From positions 1,674,001 through 1,738,000 of the forward strand of contig JAEBUN010000006.1 in the NCBI GenBank assembly GCA_023014365.1: 64,000 nucleotides of DNA, in the 5' to 3' direction. Numbering within the stretch: position 1 is the stretch's first letter; each line of letters starts with the position of its first letter. The position numbers and the translations under genes are program-made. Positions 1-12,585 of the stretch are shown here, piece after piece. The stretch comes from Lepiota brunneoincarnata. Taxonomy: Eukaryota > Basidiomycota > Agaricomycetes > Agaricales > Agaricaceae. Under the pieces are notes generated by a model. That model was not told where the DNA came from and made no database searches. It was given only the letters and a program-made list of their open reading frames with translations.

Positions 1-3000
1 TGTATCCCTTTGCACAACGACACCAAACAAAGTGAATGGCAGTGCGACAAGTAACCACATGTCGACTGCGGACATACCACTCTCCAAGGGGGAACTTGAA
101 ATCAAACCAAAATATGATTATAAACGGGCGGGGAGCAGGGCGAACCGGAAACTGCCGAGACACAGGCCCCTTGTCCGCACCCACCCTGAGAAAAGGGTCA
201 GGTGTCCAGTTATCGGTGAGCTATGTTTGTTGCGGGTTGAGTGGTTGAGCCGGGTTATGTGAGTTCTACCTTTGGGAGTCCTTCCCTGATGAATGGATTG
301 CCGGCCCGCTTGTTTGGTCCGACTTGCGCTTTTCCCCGTGTGATGATGAAGGCGGCTAGAGTTTGGAAGTTGCGCAGATTCGGTGGAATGGTCTGGATGA
401 AATGGGGTGGTTTGTAGGGTGGGAGGGCACAAGGCGGAAACCCTCCGTTCTTCGTCTTCTTCTTCAGGTCTAGAGCGCACGACCTTAGAGGGTTAGGGAT
501 ACTTCTCAGGATGCATTATCAAAACTCGTGACATATCTAATCATTGCCACCGAACCTCAACTCCGTTAATATCAACAAAATTGAAATCATTGTTCTGTGT
601 TCTTTCTCATTTCCTAGCAATTGCACAGGGAAGGGCATCTCTCGGGACCAGCCTTTGTCTGATCAGAAAAACGGGTTACGCAATAACCTTTTGTGTGAGC
701 GTGCCAAGAACAGGATTCACGAAACTGATCAATGTTGCACGATGATCAATCTCCCTATCCATCCAGGAGGAACACAATTCATCTCACGACGACATAATCC
801 ACCAAACCCACTTCATCGATCGAAAGCAAGTTACTAATCAAGTCCTTCGATGAAGCTACCCGAGCCCCATAGATAACACACCGCCTTCCCTACTTAATCA
901 CAGCGAACCCCCCCCCCCCGTCCCCTCCCCCCGCGTCCCACCTCAATACCAACCGACAAACCCCCAATGATCCATCCACCACGTTCGCTGAGTTCCAAAA
1001 ACACACCGATTCTTCCCAGAACCCATCATCATCATGTCCTACCTAGGCTTGTCGTGGAAGTCGACCCAGGTGACCACCCATTGGAATCGGTTCTCCCGAT
1101 AGAGTGTCTCTTCCCTTCTTCTTCTACCCTCCTTCCACAGAAGTGTATTTTTTACCCATCCGCATGGACAGTGCTCAGATATATCTGTACTGTATGGTTC
1201 ATCACCGATCATCGATCATCAGTTACCCTGAATGACGTCTCTTGAACGCCCCTTGCGAAGCCGTTGGGCGTTAGATGGTAAGTCACACCATCGTGCTATG
1301 GTCCAAGGCCGAACCGAATGAGACACCGGAGAGACAACAAGGGAACAGGAAGTGAGAGAGAAAAGCAAAACAAAAAGAACCTCCCCCAAGATACCAACCT
1401 CAATTCCCCATTGACCCAACATCCCCGAAAACCCAGACGCATGGCGCAAACGGGGGGTTCGCATCCGACGAGCCGCAACACGCATATCCTGATGACGTGG
1501 GAGACAGACAACCCTATGAAGCGTAAGTGTGGGGAGGGAGGAGGGTGGGCGACTCACACACCAACTCGTAGGGCTAAGCAGTCTGCTAGTGGGCCCACCT
1601 GCAGGCAAACGCGTGTTTCTTAACTCATCCCTACTTATCGATCACTAGCGGAGGAGATAATTTCGTATACACACATGCCAAAAACGAGAGTCTTGGGCCC
1701 CTAGAAGGCTGGCCAGTTATCGATCCGTTCATTCGCGGAGCTGGAATCACCGTGACCCCGGATCATCGAATTTCGTTCAAGGGGGGGAAAAGGAAAGTTC
1801 GAGTTTTTCTCTTGACCTTCTGACGATAAGATCGATTTGAATAGGCCAGGGTTTGTTGGTCGCGAGTTCAACCGAGATTGGTTTGGTCCGGTTTTTTTTT
1901 TGTTCTTTTGGGCAAAGCGGACCCGAGGAAGAGGTGGAGGCACAAGGGAGGAGAACAAGGCGCGCTGCTTTGTTTTCCTTCCCCCCCCCCCCCCCCTCCC
2001 CCTCCCCCAAGCTCGCTTGGTTTGTTGGGCGTTTACTTGTATATGAAAACAAGGTTCACCTTGTTGTTTGTTATAACGAACAATAACTCCCAGGACAACA
2101 CTCACACTGTGGAATTCAAGGTAAGCAGTTCGAACTAACGTTAGTTCTAAAGAAAAAAACTGCAGCGTTGTCGGAGGATATGTCATAAGGGAAGTACCAA
2201 GATTGCAAGGCTCGTTATGATCAGTCGTAACCGATGATATCGGTAGCCTACTGAGCAGCAGCTCTCGTTCAACCTACCTAAAGGAATCTACTAATGTGCT
2301 ACGACTTGACCCACCCCCCACTGTTCCGTATTACAAGGACCATAACCTCAACAGTGCAATGATCGAGCTTTAGAGCCTCCATGAACCAACTCAGTTTCCC
2401 CGTGAAGAGAACGAGTCCCAGTTGAACCTCAAGCCTCGTTGAGAGGCTTCACACTCTTCCAAATGCTCCCCTCCCTCCTTAGTACAGCACAATACAGGAA
2501 GGGCTATGCAACACCAGCGTCTTTGAAGCAAAAAATGCTCCACCCCCTCCAAGCGTTGAAGCATTTAGTTGCTTGCCTTGCCTGTGCCCCAGTGCTGAAC
2601 GCTGTTGAAACAGACCACAATCGCCTGTCGGTTGATAAAGGTCAACTTGAAACGCAGGTTACTCGGTACTTCTCGCGCGTACTACTCCCACACCTCACGG
2701 TTTCCTCGTGTAGGAACGTATGCCACTGCGCACATGTCCAGCCCCCACCCTCACACAGAGCAAGTCACCGAGTCACTGAGTCCAGACTCGGCAAACTGGC
2801 CGAGAGTGTGAGATGATGTTTCCACACCTCGCCTTTTGAACGCTGGGGGGCTTGTGGTGCGCGCACTGCTTACATGTGTGTGTGTGGGGGGGGGAGTTGA
2901 GCTCACTATGCCAATGAGTTGAACTCTAGTTTGGTTTACCAAGTATACCTTGCTGTTTGTTTCATGAGAGTTTCACAGGGGGAGCACGCTTAATGACGGT

Positions 3001-4900
3001 GAGAGCAAAAAAACACAGCTTCGTTCTTTCGGCTTCTCCTCTCTCCTTTTTTTGGGGTTTCTCCATAGACTCGTGTTAGTGTGGTGCGGGGGGCGATCTA
3101 CACAAACCTTATTTGGGTATATGAACCCCTTATCAAGGGAAGGGGGGAGACCGGTAATACTGTAATTCCAAGGAAATCAAACAAGAAAATATTAAAGCGT
3201 TTGATCGAAAGCAGTGTCTGCATTTTTATAAGGGACAAACACAGGGTGCGACGCGGAAGCCGCCGCAGTGGCATCGGTAATAGTAATACCGGGTTCACCT
3301 ACTGCGGGAACGCCAGACTTGGAAAGAGAGAGAATGAGAGAGGCTCTGCACAAGGCGACCTTGGTGGCGCAAAAAAAAGGGAGGGGACGGGTTATTCGTA
3401 TGAAGAACCGGAGGAATTATTACGTCGTCGCGAGTGGGCTTTTCACTACATACGTCTGAATCGGATCAAGAAGCTTTCGCGCTCTTCTTCTCCTCCTTCT
3501 TCGTTCGTTCAACAAAGCTCAAGGGGTGTCTCAGATTTGAAAGCCCTAGCACGTCGCGGTCGGAGAGAAGGGATGGCATGGGATGGAAAAGAGTCAACAA
3601 CAGGAGGGGGTGCCTATTTCCTACTACAGCAGCGAATTCGTGGAGCGATCGTAGGCCGGGGCGTTATGCGCAGTTTTGGCTATTGAACACTGCTCGTGAG
3701 TTTACTTGTAAACTACGTATACGAGTCGACGGAGCGGTGTTGTGGCGATGGGCCATATGATCACATGTGTGGGTGTGGATAAAATGGATAGCCCATGGAC
3801 TCCGGTGCGAAGGGGCGTCATGATTGTGGCGGGGGGGGGGGGAGCAGCGTGATCAGCCTCCTCCCTAAACGATTTAAGAGAAGAGGAGGGGTTCCAAGTC
3901 AGAAGAGAGTGTCTGTTTTTATCTTGGGAATAAGGATGAGGGTGCGCGATTTAAGCTTGGCAGTTGGTGTGCTATGAAAAAAGCGGAGCCGGCGAAAATC
4001 TCGCAGTTGTAGTGTGAGTGAGTGGTGGTTGGGTAAGAGTTGTAGGGGGGGTTGCGAAGGGCCGGAAGGAAGAAAGAACGATGAGCTGGCTCAAGGTATA
4101 GCTGAGGATATCCACCGAGAGTCTTTTTTACCTTACTGTGGGATTGACTGGGTTCTCCGGTCGGAAATGGTAACTATGATTTTTTTCTGGGCTCGTGTCG
4201 TGGAGTGTGTGGATCGCCGGTGAGGAAACTTGGTGAAAAAACAGAATGAAAAAGCTGACGAAAGAGTGTACGTATCACACAAGCTTATGACGTTCCGGCG
4301 CTCCACCTTCGCGCTTTGGAAAACGACGGAAAACTACCCACATGGGTTGCTTATTTTTGGTAAATGGCCGTATTTTTGGGTGTCTTTTGATTGATTTTTG
4401 TGATACTGATGAGCAGAGAGGGGAGCAGAATTGATGCACAATCTATGTGGATATGTCGAGTTTCGTGGTTACGAGGCATGGTCTCGAGCGGTGGGGAGGG
4501 GAATGACGTTTGTCATGCCCAACTAACGCAGTCACAGTCGGGTAAGCATTGTGGTGCTTGGAATGACAAATTCGAAGCTATCTAAGTAGTCATTAAGTTG
4601 TGTGACCGTTCCGTGTTCCGTTGGATGAAAGAAAGCCAGTCTCTGTGGGGTAAAGGCACCGAGTACGAGACGGTTGTAGGCGAGGGATGGAGGGAGGAGG
4701 GGAGGGTAGGGGGAGGGGATAGAAGGGGTTCGTCATGGGTGCGTCAGGCGTGTGGGTGGCATGGGACGGGCATGGATAAAACGAGCTGACGAACCGAGTC
4801 GTGGGAGAGAACACGGATCCGCGTGACCCGGCCCTCAAAATTCTGGGGTTTGGACTCAATTAGGCAGAATGGACCCGAACCAGAGTCAGTTCGTGAACCG
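1..4900. other. Gene-poor, homopolymer-rich region; no supported gene
   Basis: I see no gene I can support here. The open frames are short, of low complexity, and overlap on both strands. The stretch has long C runs (about 908-919 and 1981-1996), G runs (about 2887-2896 and 3831-3842) and purine-rich blocks. Its last part is the upstream region of the gene at 4,963. It could hold long untranslated or regulatory sequence, but nothing in the sequence shows this directly. Confidence 0.6.
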
Positions 4901-4916
4901 AACCAGCGGTTTAAAG

Positions 4917-4923
4917 TATATAA
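4917..4923 (+). promoter_or_regulatory. TATA box of the gene at 4,963
   Basis: The motif TATATAA lies 46 bp before the chosen ATG. It is followed by a pyrimidine-rich stretch (cacctccaac, ctcactctct) like the initiator regions of fungal genes. The spacing implies a short 5' leader, which supports the ATG at 4,963 as the start. Confidence 0.6.
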
Positions 4924-4962
4924 TTTCGTTTACTTGCCTTCACCTCCAACCTCACTCTCTCA

Positions 4963-6442
4963 ATGCCCACAGGCACTCCCCCTTCTCGCTCTGAACGTCT
5001 TCTCCGCTCGACCCTCGAACGCTCTCCTCTCCCAAACTCAACCTCTCCCACCCGTGCACACCGACGCAGACATTCTCACGTCCCGGTCTCACTGCCCCCA
5101 ACAGACGACGAAGAGCACCACCAGCACATCTCTCGCGCCGCCTTTCTCTACCGCACTGCTGCAACCGCCGCTTCTCCCATCCATCCCCATCACAACCAAC
5201 GGCACTCCCCCTCTCCCTCGCGTCCCGCTTCCCCCTCCCTCCGCCCCGTCTCACCCTCACCCTCCTCCCACCGCCGGCCTCTTCAGCGCTCCCCCGCCTC
5301 CGACGGCAACCTGAGTCTCCAACGCCACAACTCAATACCGTGCAAGAGCCGGAAAAAACCCGCGTCGCTCGCAGAACCGCTCCCTCTTACCCCACATGAG
5401 CAGGTCCTTCGTGCACGTCTCGAACGCGTCCTCAGCTCTGGCCGTGTTGTCGATGACAGGGAGCATAGTAGGGAGCGCAGGAGGAGTGTAAATCCCGAGC
5501 GAGACCACAGAGAGGATGCACCAGGTTGGCCATGGTCAGAGAAGGAACACCATGCTACGGTATGTCCTACCCTCTCTCTCGCCCGACCCCCCTGGTTTCC
5601 TTATTAATTTCAAATTTCAGCTTGCTTCCACACCCCCTAAGTCAAGTACGAGCGGAAGCAGCGATCATCACCTTTACCTATATCATCAATACCAACAGCA
5701 GCATCACCGATCGAGAAGCAAGACGGATCCAGTACCTTCCGTTCCACCCACAACACCTGCCACGCCCCGTCGAGCTACAGCAGCAACAACTGTGACTGTC
5801 TCGCCTTATTCACCCTATTCCCAATCGAGGCATAATCCCAGCACACGATCGCCGCTGCCCTCGCGGAATAACTCCAATTCGAGTTCAACGGGCATGACGC
5901 CTCCTCTCACGGCAGATCATTCACCGGTATTTGGTCAACTAGGAGAAAGTTTGATCCAGCAGCAACAACAGCCGCATATAGATGCGGATGATGTGAGGTT
6001 TCTTACTCCACCCCCCACACCGCCCCTCGTCGATACCTATACGCCCGGTTCTGGAAGACATTCGCTGTACAGGACACGCTCAAGCGAGTCGCAGTGCCCC
6101 CCCAGTCCATACTCATACTTGTATCAACGGAGAGAGGCAGAAGAAAGGGTAGAAAGACTAGATCTCGGTCTGGGAGTCGGTCATCCCTCGACTATGGCTG
6201 CTACTTTTAACGCTCGGAAAGCGAGTGAACGTTGTCGGATGATGGAGGGATATGTCAGTTTTGCGAATGTAGAAGGTCTGGGGACGCCTCCTGACGGTGT
6301 TGATGATCACGAGGAACAAGAAGAGGGAAAGGATGGAGGCGAGGATAGGCGAGGACGGGGCATTGGTGTTATTGGAGGTTGGGCAAAGCGGCTCTTCGTT
6401 GGTATCAGCAGTAACGGCAACGCATCAACACCCGTGGCATAA
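4963..6442 (+). CDS. Low-complexity protein of unknown function, 472 aa, two exons
   Basis: Exon 1 is 4,963-5,559 (199 codons) and exon 2 is 5,621-6,442. The 61-bp intron (5,560-5,620) has GTATGT at its 5' end and a CAG acceptor and leaves the frame intact at phase 0. The ATG follows a TATA box by 46 bp. The protein is rich in Ser, Pro, His and Gln. It contains less repetitive blocks that look conserved: LPLTPHEQVLRARLERVL in exon 1, and FLTPPPTPPLVDTY, FNARKASERC and EGYVSFANVEGLG in exon 2. The C-terminus GVIGGWAKRLF could be an amphipathic helix. There is no signal peptide, membrane segment or enzyme motif. The block pattern suggests a conserved basidiomycete protein of unknown role, perhaps a disordered signalling or scaffold protein; I do not recognise the family. 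The gene stands alone between two large gene-poor stretches. Confidence 0.82.
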
Positions 6443-9400
6443 TTTCGATTTCTTCGTCTATATGGTTTGTGGTTTATGGTACACTCGTTTTTTCTTTTGG
6501 TTTTTTGTTAGCATATATTACAGTAAAATATGGTATTCTCCCCCCCCCCCTTTTTTTTTTTTGGCTTCAACAAACGTGTGTTTTTATCTCGCTGGATGAT
6601 TAGAGTTTTACTTGCTTAGTACGCATGTACGAGCGTTGTAGGGAGTATAATCATGGCTTTTTTGACTCAAACCCCCCCCCTGAGTGGAAGGCTCTTTCCT
6701 TGCCGAGTCTATAGCGTCATACATACAGAGATTCCCCAAGGAGTAGTGATTAGGCAAAGAAAAGAAGGATGGAAGGGTCTGGTTGTGGCCACTTGTGGCA
6801 ATCACGGGTCCTAAAGCTTCTTTCTTGCTTTCTTACAGGGTTGGGTTTAGTAAGTTGGGGTGTATGTATGTGTGTGTGTGTGTCAGCCACCGCAGCGCGG
6901 GGTTCGGCGAGCTATTTACTTGGTCCACTTGGTATGTGACGATGATAATGATGATGATGGTGATGATGAGTAAAGCTCCCCCAAGCCCAAGTGGGTCGAG
7001 GGTGGACATACATACCATGTATATGTGATTGAGCCAAGTCATTCTTGGGAGGGCTGAGCACCCGATGGGATGAAAAAGTTCTAGATGCTTGTTGTTGCTG
7101 CTGCTGTTGGGACTAGGCCTCGTGTCTAGTGCCTAGCCAAGGTGTTGGGGGGGCGGGGGGGGGGAATGGAATGGATGTTTGGGTTTGGTGGAGATGTACG
7201 AGAGAGTGTGTTCTAGTGTAGGTGAAAAAGCGGATTCGGGGGGTGGCGGGGGAGTCATGAGTCCTTAAATTTAATTCATCAGCGACCAAGAATTTCTTGG
7301 GCTTTTTTTTTTTTACATAGATGATAGGAGTAGTTAGTTGGTAGTTGGGTGGTTTAAGGCGGGGGGGGGGGGGGCGCGGGATTTGTGGACGGAAGCATAA
7401 TGCGCTTTGGGGTTTGGCTTATTTTATTTTACGTTGATTTGCTTGAACTTGGAGACAACCGGGACCGGGGTGCGTGCGTCTGTCGGGAAGGGAAGGGAAG
7501 GGAAGGGAGTTCCAAGTCAGGCGGGGAGGTGTTTAGGGGGGGTGGGGGGGGTTTAGACGTTTTAGTTAATCAGTATAGGAGTTGTTTTTACTAATTCATG
7601 TATTTATTCGGTGGTAAGAGATGCCCCGGTGTGGCGGGTCCTCGGACGCGGCCGTAGGTTGGTGTTGGCCCAGGGTTATTTTTCGGACAATCTGTTTGAC
7701 GTTCTAAAGTGTCCGAGCTGATGAATAATTTGGGGTGTGAAGCGTGTGATTAGGAGGTTTGGGTTCGTTGGTCGTCAGTCGTCTTTTCTTTCGGTCTCAC
7801 CCTCTTTTTTTTTTTTTTTTTGTAGTGCGGGTAAACCGCAGCGTTCAACAAGCTTGGTATGGTTAAATACCAACAACACAATAAAAAAGAGGGAGAAACA
7901 ACAAAGGTTAAATTCCGGGGTCGAAATTACTTTCTCAGACTTGACCTTGGCTGCTGAAAGGAGAAGTCAGGTCGCAGAAGTTATCTTTCCGTCCCCTCCC
8001 TTGCCCGCGTCCCCAGGAAGATGCCGAACGCTCGAGGACTACAGAATGGAAGAACCCTTGGTTACCTGGAGCGTCTATATGAACTGTTAAAACAACTTCG
8101 ACATATGTCAAGGCTAAATTTACTACTTTACGCCCCCCACCACCACCACACACCACACACCACCACCTCGGAGTTGGTGCGCCCCTCCGCCCGTCCTCAG
8201 GTCACGGGACCTGAAGCTCGAGGGCCTGAGCGTGTCTCCCCTCCCTCTAATAGCCACAAAAGTCACTGCCACCGCGAATTGCACCACCACCCTAGAATTT
8301 TTTCTTTTCTTCCCTTTATAATAGGGGCTGTTCAGGGCCCAGGCAGGCCTCGGTGGTGACAGCAATGTCTGAGTGACTCCACAGCTGTTTAAGAACAACA
8401 ACTTGCACTGCACTGCACTGCTTGGTTCTTTGTATGTACGTGTGTGTGCGTAGGGACAGTCGCTTTCTTCTTCTTCGTACGAGAAACGCAGAGTCACTGC
8501 GGGGATCACACTTTCTACCCCTCCCGGGCGGTTCCAATGAGGGCTTAACTCGACGGAGTTGATCGAGGGCAACCCGGTTCGATTGGGATCACTTATTCGC
8601 TTCCGGGAGGGGGGAGACTCTGTAACACGTCTCGTAGTCTAGGCCGAGTCATCAAACACGAGCGGTATGTAATGTACTGTACATGTGTGTGTTATCCAGG
8701 TAAGGTAAAGCCATGTTGAGTCGGTTCCGTGGCTCTTTAGTCCGCGCGTTCCGACCTCTACTCTCTCTCCCCCCTGATCAGAATGTAGTCTCCCAGTGCT
8801 CATCCCGCGTGTTCATGCTTTTGCCCTTAGATGCATAAGCATGGGGACAGGGGCGTGGTTGGGCAGTCAGTCAAACGTGCTATGTAAAACTCTCTGTATG
8901 TATGTACTGCCCCCCCCCCCCCAAGTCTAGGTAGGTCTCGCCCCGCCCCATCCACTTCGCCCTTAGCTGATCGCTTGAGGGGCTGTAGTTGACATTAAAA
9001 CCCGCTTAGCCCGGATTTAATTAGCCTCTCTGCCACTAGGCCCGCCCGTTGATGGGGAGAAGGCTGAGCAAAAAGGTACGGGGGCATTTTTAACTAGCTT
9101 CTGACAGATTCATACTACATAGTGTCATGTCATGCCATGTCCACCACGCGGCCGGAGCAAGAGGGCGGGGTTCGAGGGAGAGACAGGGATGGGGGAGGAG
9201 GAGGGAACACGAAGCTATCCGGGACAAGTTTAGCGCCATTATTGTGCTTAAAATGGGGCTGTTGTGGTTGTTGTTGTTGTTGTTGTAGTTGGTGCCCTTG
9301 GAATCATCCGTGTGGGTTGTTTTTCGTTTGATCAACAAGTTTCTGTTGATGGGCTAAAATCGTATGGGCGGACAGAAATAGTCCATGGAATCCCGCACAG

Positions 9401-11832
9401 CATTGCTTTCTCTCAGAAGCAAAAAGTGAATCGGGCCATCGCCTTCCGCACATGCATGCGGCAAGGGTGGGGTGGAGTTGGACTAATGAGTTGTGGGAAA
9501 GGAGCGCTGGTGATTGGGTGTCAACCTCCCTCTCCCCCCCCCCGTCTTCCTTAGCGGTGCGGGCTGGGGCTGTGATTATTGATATCAAGGGGCCCATTTC
9601 GAAGTTGAATCATTGGAAGAGTGGGGCCACAGTTTGCATGAATTAATTGCTTGTTCGAGGGATCGTCAGCACAGGTTTTATAATCTGTGGTTTTTTTTTT
9701 TTGCTTTTTTGTCGGCTGAAGTGTTCCTGAAGGTTAGCAACATTCCTCCCCATCTCAGTGTGTATTGTGTCTTACATGGTAAACAGTAACCATGCGAACA
9801 CGGATACTCTCGGGTGGGTTTACTTACTACCACACAAATACTCGTCACTCCGACAATGTGGCAGATCGTCGTGAACGGTATTTTTTGGTTTGTTTGGGAA
9901 TGGGAAAAAAACCTCGTCAATATCACCGGAACCAGTTCGGAGAATTCGTCTACTGTATCCGAACTAGTACATGTTCATGATCACTACTACTGAAACTATA
10001 GAGGTTTTAGTAGAATGATGGGACTCTTTCTTTTTTTCCCTTCTTCTCCCCAGCCTTATCATAACGATGATAAAGGCTCGATCGAGAAGGAACCATGTAA
10101 GTTTATTGTGTTAGTGGGTTGCAAAGCAGCGGGTGTGTGCGTGTGTGTGTATGTACCTAGTTGGGAAAAAAAATACCACACACCAAACACCTCATCAACG
10201 AACCAACTCCCCCGCTCCCCACCCGAACTGCTGCCACTCCCCCTCGAACCGGGTTACCTTAGCGCGTGGATGGAAGTTCAATACATAAGCGATAGGGTTA
10301 TGTAAGAAGACCTTGCTTCTAGAAGAACAAGAAACAAGTTGGTTACTGGGCATTTGAGAAGTTTGTGTGAACCAGGTCGTTTGTTTTTCAAGGACAGATG
10401 TGGTTCAAAGGGATGTGAAAGTAGTGAGCTGGCGGTTGTTTCTCATCAGCAACGTTCAAGGAATTCGGGTTTTGGTATATAGGACGGAATTGTGTTGATT
10501 AAGGAACTTGGACTTGTCAGTGGCTGTAAAGCGCAAATTTTTGCTCTGCTTATCATGGTTAACGGTTGTCATGCGACTGGTTATGAGAAGGTCTGTTTGA
10601 TCAAATACTGGCGGATATGAACTCGATAACAGGCCACCCGTCATAAGTTACGATAATCATGCGTCACCAACGAGAGAACCCGAGAGTATCAGAAACCCGA
10701 AGCACCAGTCGTAGAATTTTCCAGTGGTAACAAAAGCCTCACATGCGTATGCAAGGGGGGGGGTTCGTGTAAGGAGTGACCTCATAAGCACATGACAAAG
10801 CGACACGAGAAAATGATTCGGACGCGGGCATGTCGGGCGCGGATATTCAATTTCCTTCGGAGCCTGAACCTTATCTATGAGCAGAGAGAGAGAGGCGGGG
10901 GGGGCGACCGTACCCCGAGGCCGGATGGTAAAGGCAACTGGCTTCAGGGGATGACTAACCGAGGTCATTTTTACACAAAAAATGTCAAATAAGTGTCCGA
11001 ATATCCTTCTCTTTGGAAGGGAAAGAAAAAGGGTCCTGCAACGCCACCAGAGCGCCGCCTCTGTCTTGGCACTGGATCCAATTCAAAACCCCCCCCCTCA
11101 TGACCTTGAAGATTGACAGGTACTTGTCAGAAGTACACCTCCTCCCGTCAGAAGAAGCAGGAGATGCCCATGCCCATGGGTTAACAATAGCTACAGATTC
11201 AATAGAAATGGGAGCTCTGGTGTGCCACGATGCATGTGCGGGGTAAATATCAGGGTAGTCTCAGAAGCTTTAACTATCCTTCTTGCAGGAACGCCCAACC
11301 TCGAGCTCGTTAATTAGTGCGAACTTGCTAAATGAATAGTCATGGGATCGAAAAGGTGCGTGTCTGTGAGAAGTGGGAGAAGAGGGCCACTGCTCCAAAG
11401 CCAATCGAACTTCTGGGGCAAGAAGAAGAAGGGGTGCGGGAAAGAGAGAGGATAGCACCGGTAAATTGCCCAGGTTTCAACTACCTGTTTCCAAAAACAA
11501 CACAAAGCAAGGGTCTCCGCGCTTAACCCCACGTTATCAGCATAGGCACATGCATGATGTGTAGTGTACAGATTTCTACTCAGAAGCTGATGAAGGGAAA
11601 GGGGGAGGGTGGGGAGGAATCCTTCTCTCTCCGCACCACAGTCAATCCTGCAGTTTGTCAGTCCGCGTTTCGGCAGAAGCCTTGGGATTGTTTTGACCCG
11701 AACCCCCGAGGCTGGGTAAAAAAAATGCTAACAGACCCCGAAACTTAAAAGGGCATGTCCTTCCTCTCCCGGTTCTTCTGTCTTCTGGTGTGTGAGGGAA
11801 TGTTGAGGTACTATAGGGAGACAGTTCGGAGA
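6443..11832. other. Gene-poor, homopolymer- and microsatellite-rich region
   Basis: The first few hundred bases are probably the 3' untranslated part of the preceding gene (C run then T run at about 6,541-6,562). The rest has no gene I can support. It carries G runs (about 7,148-7,165 and 7,361-7,374), a T run (about 7,806-7,821), a C run (about 8,910-8,923), TG repeats near 6,868-6,884, ATGATG repeats near 6,944-6,967, GGGAA repeats near 7,483-7,508 and TTG repeats near 9,261-9,286. Open frames are short and shadow each other. Confidence 0.6.
7483..7508. repeat. GGGAA-type microsatellite
   Basis: Four to five copies of a GGGAA-like pentamer lie in a G-rich stretch just before another G run. 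It is one of several simple repeats that mark this gene-poor interval. Confidence 0.7.
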
Positions 11833-12585
11833 TCAGGGGACCGAATGCCCCCGTTCGCAAAGTGTAAATCGAGTCGGATACGGGGATTGGGTTCGTTTGT
11901 CAAAACCAGGGTGAATACCCAAGTTGAAGATGAGGATGGGGGGACCGATGGTCCATTTCGAGCCTGCGCCCTGGTTTTGCAACTTGATGAGAGCCATAAT
12001 ATCTTTTTGGCAAGCGGCGGATCCTTCAATGGCATTTAAAGCGAAGCCGGAATCAAAACTGCCCTCGATGCATACAAGGTGTGCTGAGTGGGCAGAAGGC
12101 ACTTGATAACCCAGCGAAGCGCCTTCACCATCCTATATCACGCCAGCCGGCGGAACAACAGCAACATGATTCTTGACTTGGCCCTGAATATCGACACGGG
12201 AATAGGGGTAGAGACGAAGGTATGGTGCGAGGAAAACTTTATCTGCACAACTTGGAAGTCAACCCTCTAATCAACTGGGCCGGATAGGTCCAAGTAACCA
12301 AGGAGGCCAAAGAACGGCGAAAACTCGTATGCCCGAGGGGGCAACCTGATTCGTACAAGGCCCTCGATCAACAATTTCATATACGATTATCTTTGGTGCT
12401 ACGGCAAAGAGGAGAGAACACCGACAGTCACCTGCACACAGAGCGCTCCGAAAGGGACGAGATCTAAAGTAGTTAGCGTCACTGAAAAGAATGCCGATAA
12501 CAAATCTATCCAAGAGGCCACACAGCCTACCCAGATTCCTAAAGCGGATAGGTACCAAACGCCAATAGTGAGAGACTAAGGGCAA
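11833..12585 (-). pseudogene. Possible decayed coding segment of unknown function
   Basis: On the minus strand several adjacent open stretches read like protein rather than noise, but in different frames and with stops. Examples are KIIVYEIVDRGPCTNQVAP near 12,350-12,410, RLYPYSRVDIQGQVKNHVAV near 12,150-12,215 and LVCIEGSFDSGFALNAIEG near 12,020-12,080. A TAG and frame changes separate them. I do not recognise the family. The region ends where the first duplicated block begins (about 12,560). It may be an eroded gene or chance; the call is weak. Confidence 0.25.

Noticed and set aside
3081..3686. 201-codon plus-strand frame
   Set aside because: No ATG-supported start, mixed composition from purine-rich DNA, no family features, no splice partners.
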